Below are positions 1-8,856 of a stretch of 64,000 nucleotides of DNA, one piece after another. Under the pieces are notes generated by a model that searched no databases, had not been told where the DNA came from, and worked only from the letters and a program-made list of their open reading frames with translations. The DNA lies in the NCBI RefSeq assembly GCF_005144885.1, contig NZ_CP039690.1, positions 496,001 through 560,000 of the forward strand, given 5' to 3'. Each line of letters begins with the position of its first letter. Positions within the stretch are counted from its first letter, which is position 1. Position numbers and translations under genes: made by a program. This DNA is from Phreatobacter stygius. Lineage in GTDB: Bacteria > Pseudomonadota > Alphaproteobacteria > Rhizobiales > Phreatobacteraceae.

Positions 1-1
1 C

Positions 2-919
2 TACATTACCTGCGAGCCGCTGGGCATGTCCCAGGAGGACCCGACGATCGTCGTGACGCCGCTCGAAACCAAGACTTTCGTCGGCGGAGCCGGTGTCGTT
101 GCGGCACACGCGCGAAATCTCGGGGCGCAGACCCGCTTCTTCAGTGTGTTCGGCGCGGATGACGCCGCGGACTATGCCTGCGCAGCCTTGAAAGACATGA
201 ATGTCGAGGTCCATGCTTTTCGAGACGAGACCAGACCGACGACCCGCAAGCAGCGCTATCGTGCCCATAACAAGACCCTGTTGAGGGTCAACCATTTGCG
301 GCAGCACGCGGTGAGCGCGGAGATCAGCGATACGATGCTGGATCAGTTGACGGCAGTCTTGAACGATACCGACCTCATCATGTTCTCCGACTTCAACTAC
401 GGCTGCCTGCCCCAGCGCTTCGTCGACCAGGTCACCAAGCTGGCGAGAGAGCGCGGCATTCCCATGACCGCCGACAGCCAGGCATCGTCGCAGATGTCGG
501 ACATCTCCCGCTTCCGCGGCATGGCGCTGGTCACGCCCACCGAGCGCGAAGCGCGCCTGGCGCTCCACGACTCGAACTCGGGCCTCGCTTTCCTCGCGCA
601 GGACCTGCACGAAAAGGCGATGGCCGAGAGCGTCATCATTACGCTCGGCGGCGAGGGCATGCTGATTCTCGGCCGCGGCGAGGACGGCCAGCCGCTAACG
701 GACAGGCTCCCTGCGATGAATAAGGCCCCGAAGGATGTCGCGGGAGCCGGCGACAGCCTTTTCACCGCAGCCTCCATCGCGCTTTGCACCGGGGCAGACA
801 TTTGGCGCAGCGCCTATCTGGGCGGCATAGCTGCCGCCTGCCAGATCTCCCGCGTCGGAAACTCGCCCTTGAAGGCCAGCGACATTCTCATTGAACTCGA
901 CCAGCCCGATATCGAGTAG
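2..919 (+). CDS. PfkB-family sugar kinase (HldE kinase-domain-like), 5' truncated
   Basis: The reading frame is open from base 2, so the gene begins before the window; an internal ATG at 26 is unlikely to be the start because residues upstream of it continue the family pattern. Seen: FVGGAGVVAAHARNLGA matches the glycine-rich substrate region of RfaE/HldE kinases, and DVAGAGDSLFTAA near the C-terminus is the PfkB signature with its catalytic Asp. Family members phosphorylate C1 of heptose 7-phosphate. The next genes (nucleotidyltransferase, GmhA-like isomerase) support a heptose kinase role, but the substrate is inferred. There is no fused cytidylyltransferase domain as in full HldE. Confidence 0.88.
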   Translation, partial: YITCEPLGMSQEDPTIVVTPLETKTFVGGAGVVAAHARNLGAQTRFFSVFGADDAADYACAALKDMNVEVHAFRDETRPTTRKQRYRAHNKTLLRVNHLRQHAVSAEISDTMLDQLTAVLNDTDLIMFSDFNYGCLPQRFVDQVTKLARERGIPMTADSQASSQMSDISRFRGMALVTPTEREARLALHDSNSGLAFLAQDLHEKAMAESVIITLGGEGMLILGRGEDGQPLTDRLPAMNKAPKDVAGAGDSLFTAASIALCTGADIWRSAYLGGIAAACQISRVGNSPLKASDILIELDQPDIE

Positions 920-944
920 CGGCATCCAGAGGAGTAGACGGAAG

Positions 945-1691
945 ATGCGGGCATTGCTCCTTGCAGCCGGCCTCGGGACACGGCTGAGACCACTCACCCT
1001 CACCGTGCCCAAGTGCCTCGTTCCTGTGCACGGCAAGCCCTTGCTCGGCTATTGGCTGGAGCATCTCTTTGCTGGTGGAATCGAGCGCGTGCTCATCAAC
1101 ACGCATTGGCTCGCCTTGCCGGTGCGCGACTATGTAGCCGCCTCGCCTTGGCGCTCTCGGATCGATCTGGTCCACGAGGAGGAGCTCCTGGGGACCGGCG
1201 GCACGGTCCTCGCGAATCGCGACTGGCTGAACGGCGCGCCTTTCCTGCTCGCCCACGCGGACAATCTCACCGACTTCGACGTTTCAACGTTCCGGCGCCG
1301 TCACGAGGATCGGCCGAAGGGGTGCGCCATGAGCATGCTGGCCTTCAGGACCGACGACCCGAGATCCTGCGGAGTATTGGAGCTGGATGCCGCCTGCGTG
1401 CTTCAAGCGTTCCACGAGAAAGTTCCGGATCCTCCGGGCAATTTGGCCAACGCGGCTGTTTATATCTGCGAGCCCGAGATAGCCGAGTTCATCGCGAGCC
1501 TGGGCAAGCCGATCGTCGACTTTTCCACGGAAGTCATCCCCAGATTCATCGGCGAGACTCTGGCCGTGGAGACCTCAGGATATCACCGTGATATAGGCTC
1601 GCCCGCGAGCCTCAAGGCCGCAGAGAGAGAGTATCGGCCACATCGGGACGCGGCCGATAAATCCGGCCCCGGTTGGTTGACATCGAATTGA
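945..1691 (+). CDS. sugar-phosphate nucleotidyltransferase
   Basis: A 248-residue nucleotidyltransferase. The N-terminus MRALLLAAGLGTRLRPLT is the nucleotide-binding signature of the NTP_transferase family, followed by VPKCLVPVHGKPLL, where the Lys contacts the sugar phosphate. HADN near residue 105 supplies the metal-binding Asp. The ATG at 945 is preceded by AGAGGAG at 928-934. It lacks the C-terminal hexapeptide repeats of GlmU-type enzymes. Similar proteins (HddC/RmlA-like) activate heptose 1-phosphate or hexose 1-phosphate. Its position after the PfkB kinase by 25 bases suggests that it charges the kinase product with a nucleotide; which nucleotide cannot be told. Confidence 0.87.
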   Translation: MRALLLAAGLGTRLRPLTLTVPKCLVPVHGKPLLGYWLEHLFAGGIERVLINTHWLALPVRDYVAASPWRSRIDLVHEEELLGTGGTVLANRDWLNGAPFLLAHADNLTDFDVSTFRRRHEDRPKGCAMSMLAFRTDDPRSCGVLELDAACVLQAFHEKVPDPPGNLANAAVYICEPEIAEFIASLGKPIVDFSTEVIPRFIGETLAVETSGYHRDIGSPASLKAAEREYRPHRDAADKSGPGWLTSN

Positions 1692-1772
1692 AAACGAGCG
1701 AGTTCGACCGTGGGCATATCTCTACTGCTGTCGCTCGGCGGCGCGTTTGAGTTGCCTTGGGAGTAGGTGCTT

Positions 1773-2708
1773 ATGAAACTGTTCGTGACGGGTGCATGCG
1801 GTTACAAGGGCACTGTTCTCGTGCCAAAATTGCTCGAAAAGGGCCACGAAGTTGTGGCTTTCGACATCCAGTGGTTCGGGAACAATCTTCGCCCCCATCC
1901 GATGCTTACAGTTGTCAAAGGAGACGTCTGCAACCCTGAGGAATATGACCTCACCGGCATCGACGCAATTATTCACCTCTCGTCCATCGCGAACGACCCG
2001 GCCGGTGACCTTAATCCGAAGCTCACGTGGGAAGTCAGCTGCCTCGCGACCATGCGGTTGGCCGATATGGCGGTCCGCCAGGGCGTCAAACGCTTCATTT
2101 ATGCCTCATCCGGCAGCGTCTATGGTGTGAAGGACGAAGAGCAGGTCACCGAAGACCTGGAGCTCGTTCCGATCAGCGAATACAACAAGACCAAAATGTG
2201 CGCGGAACGCATCCTTCTTTCCTACAAGGAAGAAATGGTGGTGCAGATCGTGCGACCGGCGACCGTCTGCGGTTTCTCGCCGACCATGCGCAACGATGTC
2301 TCCGTCAACATGCTCACGATGCTGGCGCTGAAGAACGGCAAAATCACTGTTTTCGGCGGCGAGCAGACGCGGCCGAACGTCCATATGGACGATATCACCG
2401 ACCTCTACATCTTCCTGCTCGACCACCCCGAGCATCTCGGCATCTTCAATGCCGGCTTCGAGAATATCACCATCCGAGAGATCGCGGAGATGGTCGCCAA
2501 GCACGTCGATGCCGAGATCGTGGTGACGCCGTCGAATGATCCGCGATCCTACCGGGTCAATTCCGACCGATTGCTGGCCACGGGCTTCCGGCCCAAGAAA
2601 ACGGTCGAGGACGCCATCAAGGAGTTGGTCGGCCTTTGGCGCCAGGGCGCCTGGCAGGATTCGCCAAGTTTCCATCGCATGAAATGGATGCAGCAGGAGA
2701 TCCTGTGA
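1773..2708 (+). CDS. NAD-dependent epimerase/dehydratase (extended SDR)
   Basis: A 311-residue extended short-chain dehydrogenase. Seen: TGACGYKG near residue 7 is the Rossmann glycine motif, YASSGSVYG carries the catalytic Ser, and YNKTK is the YxxxK active site. The family acts on nucleotide sugars with bound NAD. The ATG at 1773 follows GGGAG at 1759-1763; a GTG two codons upstream is possible but less likely. The stop overlaps the start of the next gene in TGATG, so the two are translationally coupled. Likely converts the nucleotide-activated sugar of this cassette; epimerase versus dehydratase cannot be decided. Confidence 0.88.
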   Translation: MKLFVTGACGYKGTVLVPKLLEKGHEVVAFDIQWFGNNLRPHPMLTVVKGDVCNPEEYDLTGIDAIIHLSSIANDPAGDLNPKLTWEVSCLATMRLADMAVRQGVKRFIYASSGSVYGVKDEEQVTEDLELVPISEYNKTKMCAERILLSYKEEMVVQIVRPATVCGFSPTMRNDVSVNMLTMLALKNGKITVFGGEQTRPNVHMDDITDLYIFLLDHPEHLGIFNAGFENITIREIAEMVAKHVDAEIVVTPSNDPRSYRVNSDRLLATGFRPKKTVEDAIKELVGLWRQGAWQDSPSFHRMKWMQQEIL

Positions 2709-3313
2709 TGTTGGACCTGCGGCAGGCTGGCAAGGCCGCGCATGCGGGCCATTTCCAGGCCTATTCGGCGCGTCTCGGGGAATTGCTCTCCAAGCAGGAC
2801 TGGACCGGGGCCGTGGCGCTTGCCGACGACCTCGTGGATTGCTGGAAGACGGGACGGCAGGTGTTCTTGATCGGCAACGGCGGCGCTGGCGGCAGCGCCG
2901 TACACCTTGCCAACGACTTCATGTACCCGATCTCGAAGCGCAAGGGCTCCGGCCTTCGCGTGCACTCCCTTCTGGCGAACCCTGCGATCGTCACATGCAT
3001 CGCCAATGATGAGGGTTACGATCAGATCTTCGCCTATCAACTCGCGGTGCAGGCCAACCCGGGGGATGTGCTGATCGCCATTTCCGGAAGCGGCAATTCC
3101 AACAACATCCTGGTGGCGCTGGAAGAGGCCAAGCGGATCGGCATGCGCTCCTATGCCCTTGTCGGCTTCTCAGGCGGCAAGGCGAAGGAATTGGCCGACG
3201 TCAGTGTCCATTTCGAGACCAATGACATGCAACTCGCCGAGGATGCCCAGATGATTCTGGGCCACATGCTCATGCAGCACCTTTATTCTTGGCGCGACGA
3301 CCTGGGACTGTAG
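2708..3313 (+). CDS. gmhA: SIS-domain sugar isomerase, GmhA-like (phosphoheptose isomerase)
   Basis: A 201-residue single SIS domain. FLIGNGGAGGSAVHLANDF matches the GmhA/DiaA signature, and ISGSGNSNNILVALEEAK is the second sugar-phosphate loop. GmhA isomerises sedoheptulose 7-phosphate to D-glycero-D-manno-heptose 7-phosphate in the cytoplasm. The start overlaps the stop of the preceding epimerase gene. With a PfkB kinase, a nucleotidyltransferase, a GmhB-like phosphatase and a transketolase nearby, heptose formation is the most economical reading. A DiaA or other SIS role is possible from sequence alone but not favoured by the context. Confidence 0.82.
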   Translation: MLDLRQAGKAAHAGHFQAYSARLGELLSKQDWTGAVALADDLVDCWKTGRQVFLIGNGGAGGSAVHLANDFMYPISKRKGSGLRVHSLLANPAIVTCIANDEGYDQIFAYQLAVQANPGDVLIAISGSGNSNNILVALEEAKRIGMRSYALVGFSGGKAKELADVSVHFETNDMQLAEDAQMILGHMLMQHLYSWRDDLGL

Positions 3314-3319
3314 GCGACC

Positions 3320-4315
3320 ATGGCAGATCCAAAACTCCTGGTTCTCGGCTCGAATTCGTTTTCGGGCGCCAGCTTCTGCGACTATCTCGCGGAGCAGGGA
3401 TATGATGTGGTCGCGACCAGCCGGTCCGCGGAGCCGCATCTCGCGATGCTGCCCTACAAATGGGAGAAGCGCCGCGGCTCGGTGCGCTTCGATCAGATCG
3501 ACATCAATCACGACCTGGACAAGCTGGGAGCCCTGATGCGGCGTGAACGCTTCACCCATGTCGTGAACTTCGCCGCCCAGAGCATGGTGGGCCAAAGCTG
3601 GGACCGACCCGACGACTGGATGATGACCAATGTCGTCTCCACGGTTCGCCTGCATGTCCTGCTGCGCGGTCTCGATTTCCTGGATCGCTACGTCCACGTG
3701 ACGACGCCGGAAGTTTACGGCTCGACCGAGGGATGGGTTCGCGAGGACACGCCGTTCAACCCCTCCACGCCCTATGCGGTTTCGCGTGCGGCCGGCGATA
3801 TGTCGCTCAAGACCTTCGTCGACACCTATCAACTGCCGGCCGTTTCCACCCGGGCGGCCAATGTCTACGGGCCCGGCCAGCAGCTCTATCGGATCATTCC
3901 GCGGACGATCTATGCCGCGATGACCGGGCAGCAGCTGAAGCTCGACGGTGGCGGCAAATCCGTTCGCGTGTTCATCCACATGCGCGATGTATCGGATGCC
4001 ACGCTGAAGATCGCGCTGACCGGAAACGTGGGGGAAACCTACCACATTTCGGGATATGAGTTGGTCACGATCCGTCAGCTCGTTGAGATGATCCTTGGCC
4101 GTCTCGGCAAATCCTTTACGGAATATGTCGAGATCGGTCCCGACCGGCCTGGAAAGGACCAGGCCTATATGCTGGACAGCTTCAAGCTGAGAACCGGGCT
4201 CGGCTGGCAGGACCGGATCTCGCTCAGCCAGGGACTGGACGACGTCATTGCCTGGGCAGAGCGCTTCCGTTCCGATCTACCGGGGCTGCCCGCCGCCTAT
4301 GTGCACAAGCCGTAA
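3320..4315 (+). CDS. nucleotide-sugar 4,6-dehydratase-like SDR (GDP-mannose dehydratase type)
   Basis: A 331-residue extended SDR. LGSNSFSGASFCDYL is the Rossmann loop (a variant GxxxFxG), NFAAQSMVGQSWDRP resembles the dehydratase substrate region, TPEVYGST carries the catalytic Thr with the acidic residue expected of 4,6-dehydratases, and YAVSRAAGD holds the YxxxR variant of the usual YxxxK. The Arg in place of the catalytic Lys is unusual and may mean altered chemistry. It lies 6 bases after the GmhA-like gene. GDP-heptose 4,6-dehydratases exist in other bacteria, so a 6-deoxyheptose branch is plausible here, as inference. Confidence 0.83.
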   Translation: MADPKLLVLGSNSFSGASFCDYLAEQGYDVVATSRSAEPHLAMLPYKWEKRRGSVRFDQIDINHDLDKLGALMRRERFTHVVNFAAQSMVGQSWDRPDDWMMTNVVSTVRLHVLLRGLDFLDRYVHVTTPEVYGSTEGWVREDTPFNPSTPYAVSRAAGDMSLKTFVDTYQLPAVSTRAANVYGPGQQLYRIIPRTIYAAMTGQQLKLDGGGKSVRVFIHMRDVSDATLKIALTGNVGETYHISGYELVTIRQLVEMILGRLGKSFTEYVEIGPDRPGKDQAYMLDSFKLRTGLGWQDRISLSQGLDDVIAWAERFRSDLPGLPAAYVHKP

Positions 4316-4356
4316 GGCAATACCTGCCGATTTCGCCCAGGATTGGGGAACAGAAA

Positions 4357-5196
4357 ATGAATATGGTGCTCAGGGAACCTAATGCCGAGATGCTGCGGCG
4401 CAAAGCCGCGGAACTGCGCGGACGCGTGGTGCTGATGAGCCATCAGGCTCAGTCCGCTCATCTCGCTTCCTCGCTCTCGTGCTGCGATGTCCTTGCAGCG
4501 GCATATTGGCATGCGCTGCGCATCGAGCCGTCCAAGCCCAATGATCCGACCCGCGACCGCTTCATCCTGTCCAAGGGTCACGCGGCGATGGCGATCTATA
4601 CCACGCTCGCATTCCGCGGCTTTTTTCCCGTCGAGAAGCTCGACACCTACAACCAGGACGGGGGCCAGCTGGCCGAGCACCCGCCGGCCAACCTCCTGCC
4701 CGGCATCGAGGCAGCGACCGGTTCGCTCGGTCATGGCCTGCCCATCGGATGCGGCATTGCGCTTTCCGGGCGCATCAACAAGGCGCAGCCCTATCGTGTC
4801 TATGCGCTGCTGTCGGACGGCGAATGCAATGAAGGCTCGGTCTGGGAAGCGGCCATGTTTGCGGCGGCCCAGAAGCTCGAGAATTTGTGCGTGATCGTCG
4901 ACTACAACAAATGGCAAGCGACGGCCCGCTCGAACGAAACCCTGCAGCTGGCGCCATTGCGCGAGAAGTGGGAAAGCTTCGGCTGGGATGCGATCGAAAT
5001 CGACGGTCACGACGTCGGCCTGCTCGCCAAGCTGCTGAGCAATATTCCGAACGGTTCGGGCAAACCTGTCGCGATCGTCGCCCACACCGTCAAGGGCAAG
5101 GGCGTCTCCTTCATGGAGGACGACAACAACTGGCATTATCGCGCCCCGACCGCCGCCGAGGTTGAAGCCGCGCACAAGGAGCTTGGTCTCATATGA
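4357..5196 (+). CDS. transketolase, N-terminal (pyrophosphate-binding) subunit
   Basis: A 279-residue subunit of a split transketolase. Seen: SKGHAAMAIYTTLA and GSLGHGLPIGCGIALS are the typical transketolase segments, and LSDGECNEGSVWEAAMFAA is the thiamine diphosphate motif with its metal-binding residues. Transketolases move a two-carbon unit between sugar phosphates and make sedoheptulose 7-phosphate. The 3' end overlaps the next gene by four bases. A dedicated enzyme in a nucleotide-sugar cassette could supply the seven-carbon precursor, or extend a sugar chain by two carbons; the sequence does not separate these. Confidence 0.92.
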   Translation: MNMVLREPNAEMLRRKAAELRGRVVLMSHQAQSAHLASSLSCCDVLAAAYWHALRIEPSKPNDPTRDRFILSKGHAAMAIYTTLAFRGFFPVEKLDTYNQDGGQLAEHPPANLLPGIEAATGSLGHGLPIGCGIALSGRINKAQPYRVYALLSDGECNEGSVWEAAMFAAAQKLENLCVIVDYNKWQATARSNETLQLAPLREKWESFGWDAIEIDGHDVGLLAKLLSNIPNGSGKPVAIVAHTVKGKGVSFMEDDNNWHYRAPTAAEVEAAHKELGLI

Positions 5197-6116
5197 GAAA
5201 CGCCTTCGCCGATGAACTGACCAAGCTGGGCATGGACGATCCGCGCGTCGTCATGCTTTCCGGCGATATCGGCAACAAGCTGTTCGACAAGTTCCGTGCC
5301 GCTCAGCCCGACCGCTTCTTCAATTGTGGCGTGGCCGAAGCCAATATGACGGGCCTTGCAGCCGGCTTGGCGATGAACGGCCTCAGGCCGTTCACCTACA
5401 CGATCACGCCGTTCGTGACGACGCGCTGCCTGGAGCAGATACGCACCGATGTTTGTTACCACGACGTTCCCGTGACCATCGTGGCCGTCGGCGCCGGCCT
5501 TGCCTATGCCGGCCTTGGCCCCACGCACCACGCTTGCGAAGACATCGCCTTCCTGCGTGCCCTGCCGAACATGAAGGTCATTTGCCCCGGGGATCAGTGG
5601 GAGGTTCGCGCGGCCATTCGCGCGGTCGCCAAGCAGGACAAGCCGGCCTATATCCGCATGGGCAAGAAGGGTGAGCCGACAATTCATAAGGGGCCGCTGG
5701 TCGACTTCGAGATCGGCAAGGCGATCACCATCAGCGAGGGCGATGAGATCTGCCTTCTGTCGACCGGAAACATGCTGGCGGAGGCCGTGGAAGCGGCCAA
5801 GATGCTCGGCGATGCCGGGCGTTCGACGCGCGTTGTCAGCTTCCACACGGTGAAGCCTCTCGACGAGGCTTGCCTGGAAGAGGCGCTTGCCCGCTTCAAG
5901 CTCGTCGTGACCATCGAAGAGCACAGCCTGATCGGCGGTTTCGGTTCGGCGGTGGCGGAATGGGCCATCGACAACGGCCAAGACACCCGCAAGCTGATGC
6001 GCGTCGGCACACCCGACGCGTTCTTCAAGCGTTCCGGCGAACAGGAATATGCGCGCGAGCAGCTTGGCCTCACCGGTCACCAGATCGCACACCGCATCAT
6101 GGAGCGATTGGCCTGA
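5193..6116 (+). CDS. transketolase, C-terminal (pyrimidine-binding) subunit
   Basis: A 307-residue partner of the preceding subunit, starting at the ATG in the ATGA overlap. NCGVAEANMTGLAAGLAMNG contains the Glu that activates thiamine, and GLGPTHHACEDIAFLRAL is the conserved His-rich loop. The C-terminal half, with RVVSFHTVKPLDE and IEEHSLIGGFGSAVAEW, is the transketolase C-terminal domain. Together with the preceding gene it rebuilds a full-length transketolase from two chains. Split transketolases are common in archaea and in accessory sugar clusters of bacteria. Confidence 0.92.
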   Translation: MRNAFADELTKLGMDDPRVVMLSGDIGNKLFDKFRAAQPDRFFNCGVAEANMTGLAAGLAMNGLRPFTYTITPFVTTRCLEQIRTDVCYHDVPVTIVAVGAGLAYAGLGPTHHACEDIAFLRALPNMKVICPGDQWEVRAAIRAVAKQDKPAYIRMGKKGEPTIHKGPLVDFEIGKAITISEGDEICLLSTGNMLAEAVEAAKMLGDAGRSTRVVSFHTVKPLDEACLEEALARFKLVVTIEEHSLIGGFGSAVAEWAIDNGQDTRKLMRVGTPDAFFKRSGEQEYAREQLGLTGHQIAHRIMERLA

Positions 6117-6142
6117 ACGGCCGATCGTGTTGCGAGGATAAG

Positions 6143-7183
6143 ATGAAGACTGAAGCCGCCCTGCTCGTGAAGACCGGCGAACCGTTGGTCATTGCAACCA
6201 TCGAGACACCACCGCTCAAGCCCGGCCAGGTGCTGGTAGAGGTCGCCTATTCCGGAGCCTGTGGCACGCAGCTGATGGAAGTTGCCGGTGACAAGGGCGA
6301 AGACAAGTGGGTGCCCCATTGTCTCGGCCACGAAGGCACCGGCACTGTGATCGAGATCGGGTCGGCCGTGACCAAGGTCAAGCCCGGCGATCAGGTCGTG
6401 CTGTCCTGGATCAAGGGGTCCGGCATCGAAGCCGGAGGCGCCGTTTATGACTGGGACGGCAAACCGGTCAATGCCGGCGGCGTCACCACGTTCCAGCGCC
6501 ATGCCGTGGTCTCGGAGAACCGCTTGACGCACCTGCCGGACGGCCTGCCAATGGATGTCGCGGTCCTGCTCGGCTGTGCCGCGCCAACCGGAATGGGCTC
6601 GGTCTATAATGTCCTCAATGTCAAGGCTGGCGACTCCGTCGTCGTCTTCGGCACTGGCGGCATTGGCCTCAATGCTGTCATGGCGGCTGCGATCGCCGGT
6701 GCCTCGCCGGTGATCGGCGTGGACCTGAAGGCGGCACGCCGTGATCTCGCGCGCGCGTTCGGCGCTACGCACGTGATCGACCCGAACGAGGGCGACGTCG
6801 CCCAGCAGATCAAGGCAATCACACCTCATGGTGTCGACTTGGCCGTGGAAGCGACCGGCTCGCCGGATGTCATGAAGACGGCCATCGGCGTCACGCGCAT
6901 GCAGGGCGGCAAGGCGGTGGTCATCGGCAATGCTCGCCACGATGCTGCGCTGACCATCAACCCTTCGGTCTTCAACCAAGGCAAGAGCCTTTTGGGCACC
7001 TGGGGTGGCGACAGCGTTCCCGATCGCGACTATGCCCGCTACGGCCGGCTCATCAGCGGAACGCGCTACCCGGTTCGCGACCTCCTGTCTGCTCCCTACA
7101 GTCTGGAACAGGTCAACGAAGCCCTTGACGACCTGCGCGCCGGGCGGATCGGTAGGCCGCTCATCGACATGAGGAAGCGGTGA
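6143..7183 (+). CDS. zinc-type alcohol dehydrogenase-like oxidoreductase (MDR)
   Basis: A 346-residue medium-chain dehydrogenase. GACGTQL holds the first catalytic zinc ligand, LGHEGTGTVIEIG the His-Glu pair, and LLGCAAPTGMG the third ligand. VVFGTGGIGLNAVMAAAIAGA is the NAD(P)-binding loop. The structural-zinc four-cysteine cluster is absent. The ATG at 6143 is preceded by GAGGATAA. The stop overlaps the GTG of the next gene (GTGA). It probably oxidises or reduces a hydroxyl group of a sugar or polyol intermediate of this cassette; the substrate is unknown. Confidence 0.88.
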   Translation: MKTEAALLVKTGEPLVIATIETPPLKPGQVLVEVAYSGACGTQLMEVAGDKGEDKWVPHCLGHEGTGTVIEIGSAVTKVKPGDQVVLSWIKGSGIEAGGAVYDWDGKPVNAGGVTTFQRHAVVSENRLTHLPDGLPMDVAVLLGCAAPTGMGSVYNVLNVKAGDSVVVFGTGGIGLNAVMAAAIAGASPVIGVDLKAARRDLARAFGATHVIDPNEGDVAQQIKAITPHGVDLAVEATGSPDVMKTAIGVTRMQGGKAVVIGNARHDAALTINPSVFNQGKSLLGTWGGDSVPDRDYARYGRLISGTRYPVRDLLSAPYSLEQVNEALDDLRAGRIGRPLIDMRKR

Positions 7184-7818
7184 GCGGGGGAACTCTCTTG
7201 CGCATCGGCATCGACTTCGACAACACGATCGCATGCTATGACGGCGTCTTTCACGCCGCAGCCCTGGAGCGCGACCTCGTTCCACAGGGGCTGGGGACAG
7301 GAAAGACCGCCGTTCGCGACTATCTCAACGGAGCCGGCCGCAAGGACGAGTTCACCGAACTGCAGGGCTATGTCTACGGCACGAGGATGGACCTGGCGTC
7401 CACCTATCCCGGTTGCGAAACCTTCGTCTCGCGCGCGCTCGCCGAGCGGCACGAGCTCTTCGTGGTCAGCCACAAGACGCGGCATCCGATTCTCGGACCG
7501 AAATACGACATGCATGCCGCCGCACACGGCTTCCTCGCAGCCAGGGGGCTCTCCGGTTCAGGGCGGATCCCCGACGACCGAATATTCTTCGAGCCGACCA
7601 AGGAAGAGAAGGTCGCGCGCGCGGCCGCGCTTGGGATCGACGTTTTCATCGACGATCTTCCGGAAATCCTGACCATGCCGGGCTTTCCCGCCACCGCACG
7701 GCGCATTCTCTTCGATCCCGAAGGCGCACATTCCGGCCGAATGGCGAGCTATGCAGGCGTCGAGAATTATCGCGGCTGGGACGAAGTCGCGACGGCGGTG
7801 CTGGGGCCTGCGAAGTGA
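7180..7818 (+). CDS. HAD-superfamily hydrolase-like protein
   Basis: A 212-residue protein with an N-terminal GIDFDNTIACYDGVF, the DxD nucleophile motif of HAD phosphatases. FVVSHKT supplies the motif II position and DVFIDDLPEIL the acidic motif IV. The start is a GTG overlapping the previous stop; a TTG at 7198 is a good alternative since homology begins there. The 3' end again overlaps the next gene by GTGA. Three consecutive four-base overlaps (6143 to 8834) mean that this phosphatase, the dehydrogenase and the kinase are made together. The substrate is unassigned; a phosphorylated sugar intermediate is likely. Confidence 0.78.
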   Translation: MSGGTLLRIGIDFDNTIACYDGVFHAAALERDLVPQGLGTGKTAVRDYLNGAGRKDEFTELQGYVYGTRMDLASTYPGCETFVSRALAERHELFVVSHKTRHPILGPKYDMHAAAHGFLAARGLSGSGRIPDDRIFFEPTKEEKVARAAALGIDVFIDDLPEILTMPGFPATARRILFDPEGAHSGRMASYAGVENYRGWDEVATAVLGPAK

Positions 7819-8834
7819 CCGATGAGGAACTCGCCGGCCTCGCCGAGACCTTGGCAAGCGCTGCGGGATTGACCAGGCCGACCGCTTTGCGCCGTCTCGC
7901 CGGAGGCCGGAACAACCGCGTCTTTCACGTCTCCATGGAAGACGGGAGCTGCGTTGTCCTCAAGCTCTACCATTCCGACCCACGGGACCCGCGCGACCGG
8001 CTGGGAGCCGAGTGGAGCTTCCTGAACTATGTCTGGGAACGCGGCGTGCGGAACGTGCCCCGTCCGCTGACCCGCGACAAGGCGCGCCACGCTGCGTTGT
8101 ACGACTTTGTTCCAGGACGGAAGATCGCGGCCGACGAAATCGATGCGGCTGTTGTCGCCAAGGCCGCCGACTTCGTGATCGCCATTAACGGCGAGCCGTG
8201 CCAACCGGAGCGCCTTGCTCCGGGATCGGAAGCTTGCTTTTCGATGGCCGATCACCTGGCGACCGTCGACCGGCGGGTGGCCCGACTGGACGGGATCGAC
8301 GAGCATGCGCCATTCGCCGCCGAGGCCGCCTCTTTGGTCGCGAACCGGCTGCACCCCCTTTGGCAGCGCGCGAGTAGCGCCATAAGCGAAGGCGCGAAAG
8401 CGGAGGGCATAGCCCTTGATGCATCGATCGCCTCGGTATGCGTGTCACCCTCGGATTTCGGTTTTCACAATGCTCTGCTGGATGAGGCCGGCAGGGCAGG
8501 CTTTATCGATTTCGAATATGCCGGCCGTGACGACCCCGCCAAACTCGTCTGCGATTTCTTCTGCCAGCCGGAAGTTCCCGTACCGCCGGCCGCCTTCGAT
8601 GCCTTCGTCGCCGCGATAGCAGGCCCGCTCGGCCTTGTCCGGGATGACCTGTGGCGCTGCCGCACCCTGCTGCCCGCCTACCGGTTGAAGTGGGTGTGCA
8701 TCATCCTCAATGAGTTTCTGCCGATCGGCGCCAGCCGGCGAGCCTTCGCGGATGAAGGGGACCGCGCCATCCGCGCGCAACAGCAGATCGACAACGCGCG
8801 CCGCCAGCTCGACCTCGTCGCCACCCAGCTTTGA
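7815..8834 (+). CDS. APH-type small-molecule phosphotransferase
   Basis: A 339-residue member of the aminoglycoside/choline phosphotransferase fold. RRLAGGRNNRVFHV is the nucleotide-binding loop, VVLKLYH contains the ATP-contacting Lys, SPSDFGFHNALLDE is the catalytic loop (Asp and Asn in place) and GFIDFEYAGRDDPAK holds the metal-binding Asp. The start GTG overlaps the stop of the HAD-like gene. In carbohydrate clusters such kinases phosphorylate a sugar or an amino alcohol rather than an antibiotic. Pairing with a HAD phosphatase suggests opposing or sequential steps on one metabolite; this is inference. Confidence 0.82.
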   Translation: MTDEELAGLAETLASAAGLTRPTALRRLAGGRNNRVFHVSMEDGSCVVLKLYHSDPRDPRDRLGAEWSFLNYVWERGVRNVPRPLTRDKARHAALYDFVPGRKIAADEIDAAVVAKAADFVIAINGEPCQPERLAPGSEACFSMADHLATVDRRVARLDGIDEHAPFAAEAASLVANRLHPLWQRASSAISEGAKAEGIALDASIASVCVSPSDFGFHNALLDEAGRAGFIDFEYAGRDDPAKLVCDFFCQPEVPVPPAAFDAFVAAIAGPLGLVRDDLWRCRTLLPAYRLKWVCIILNEFLPIGASRRAFADEGDRAIRAQQQIDNARRQLDLVATQL

Positions 8835-8856
8835 TCAACGACCCCAGTGAGGAACC

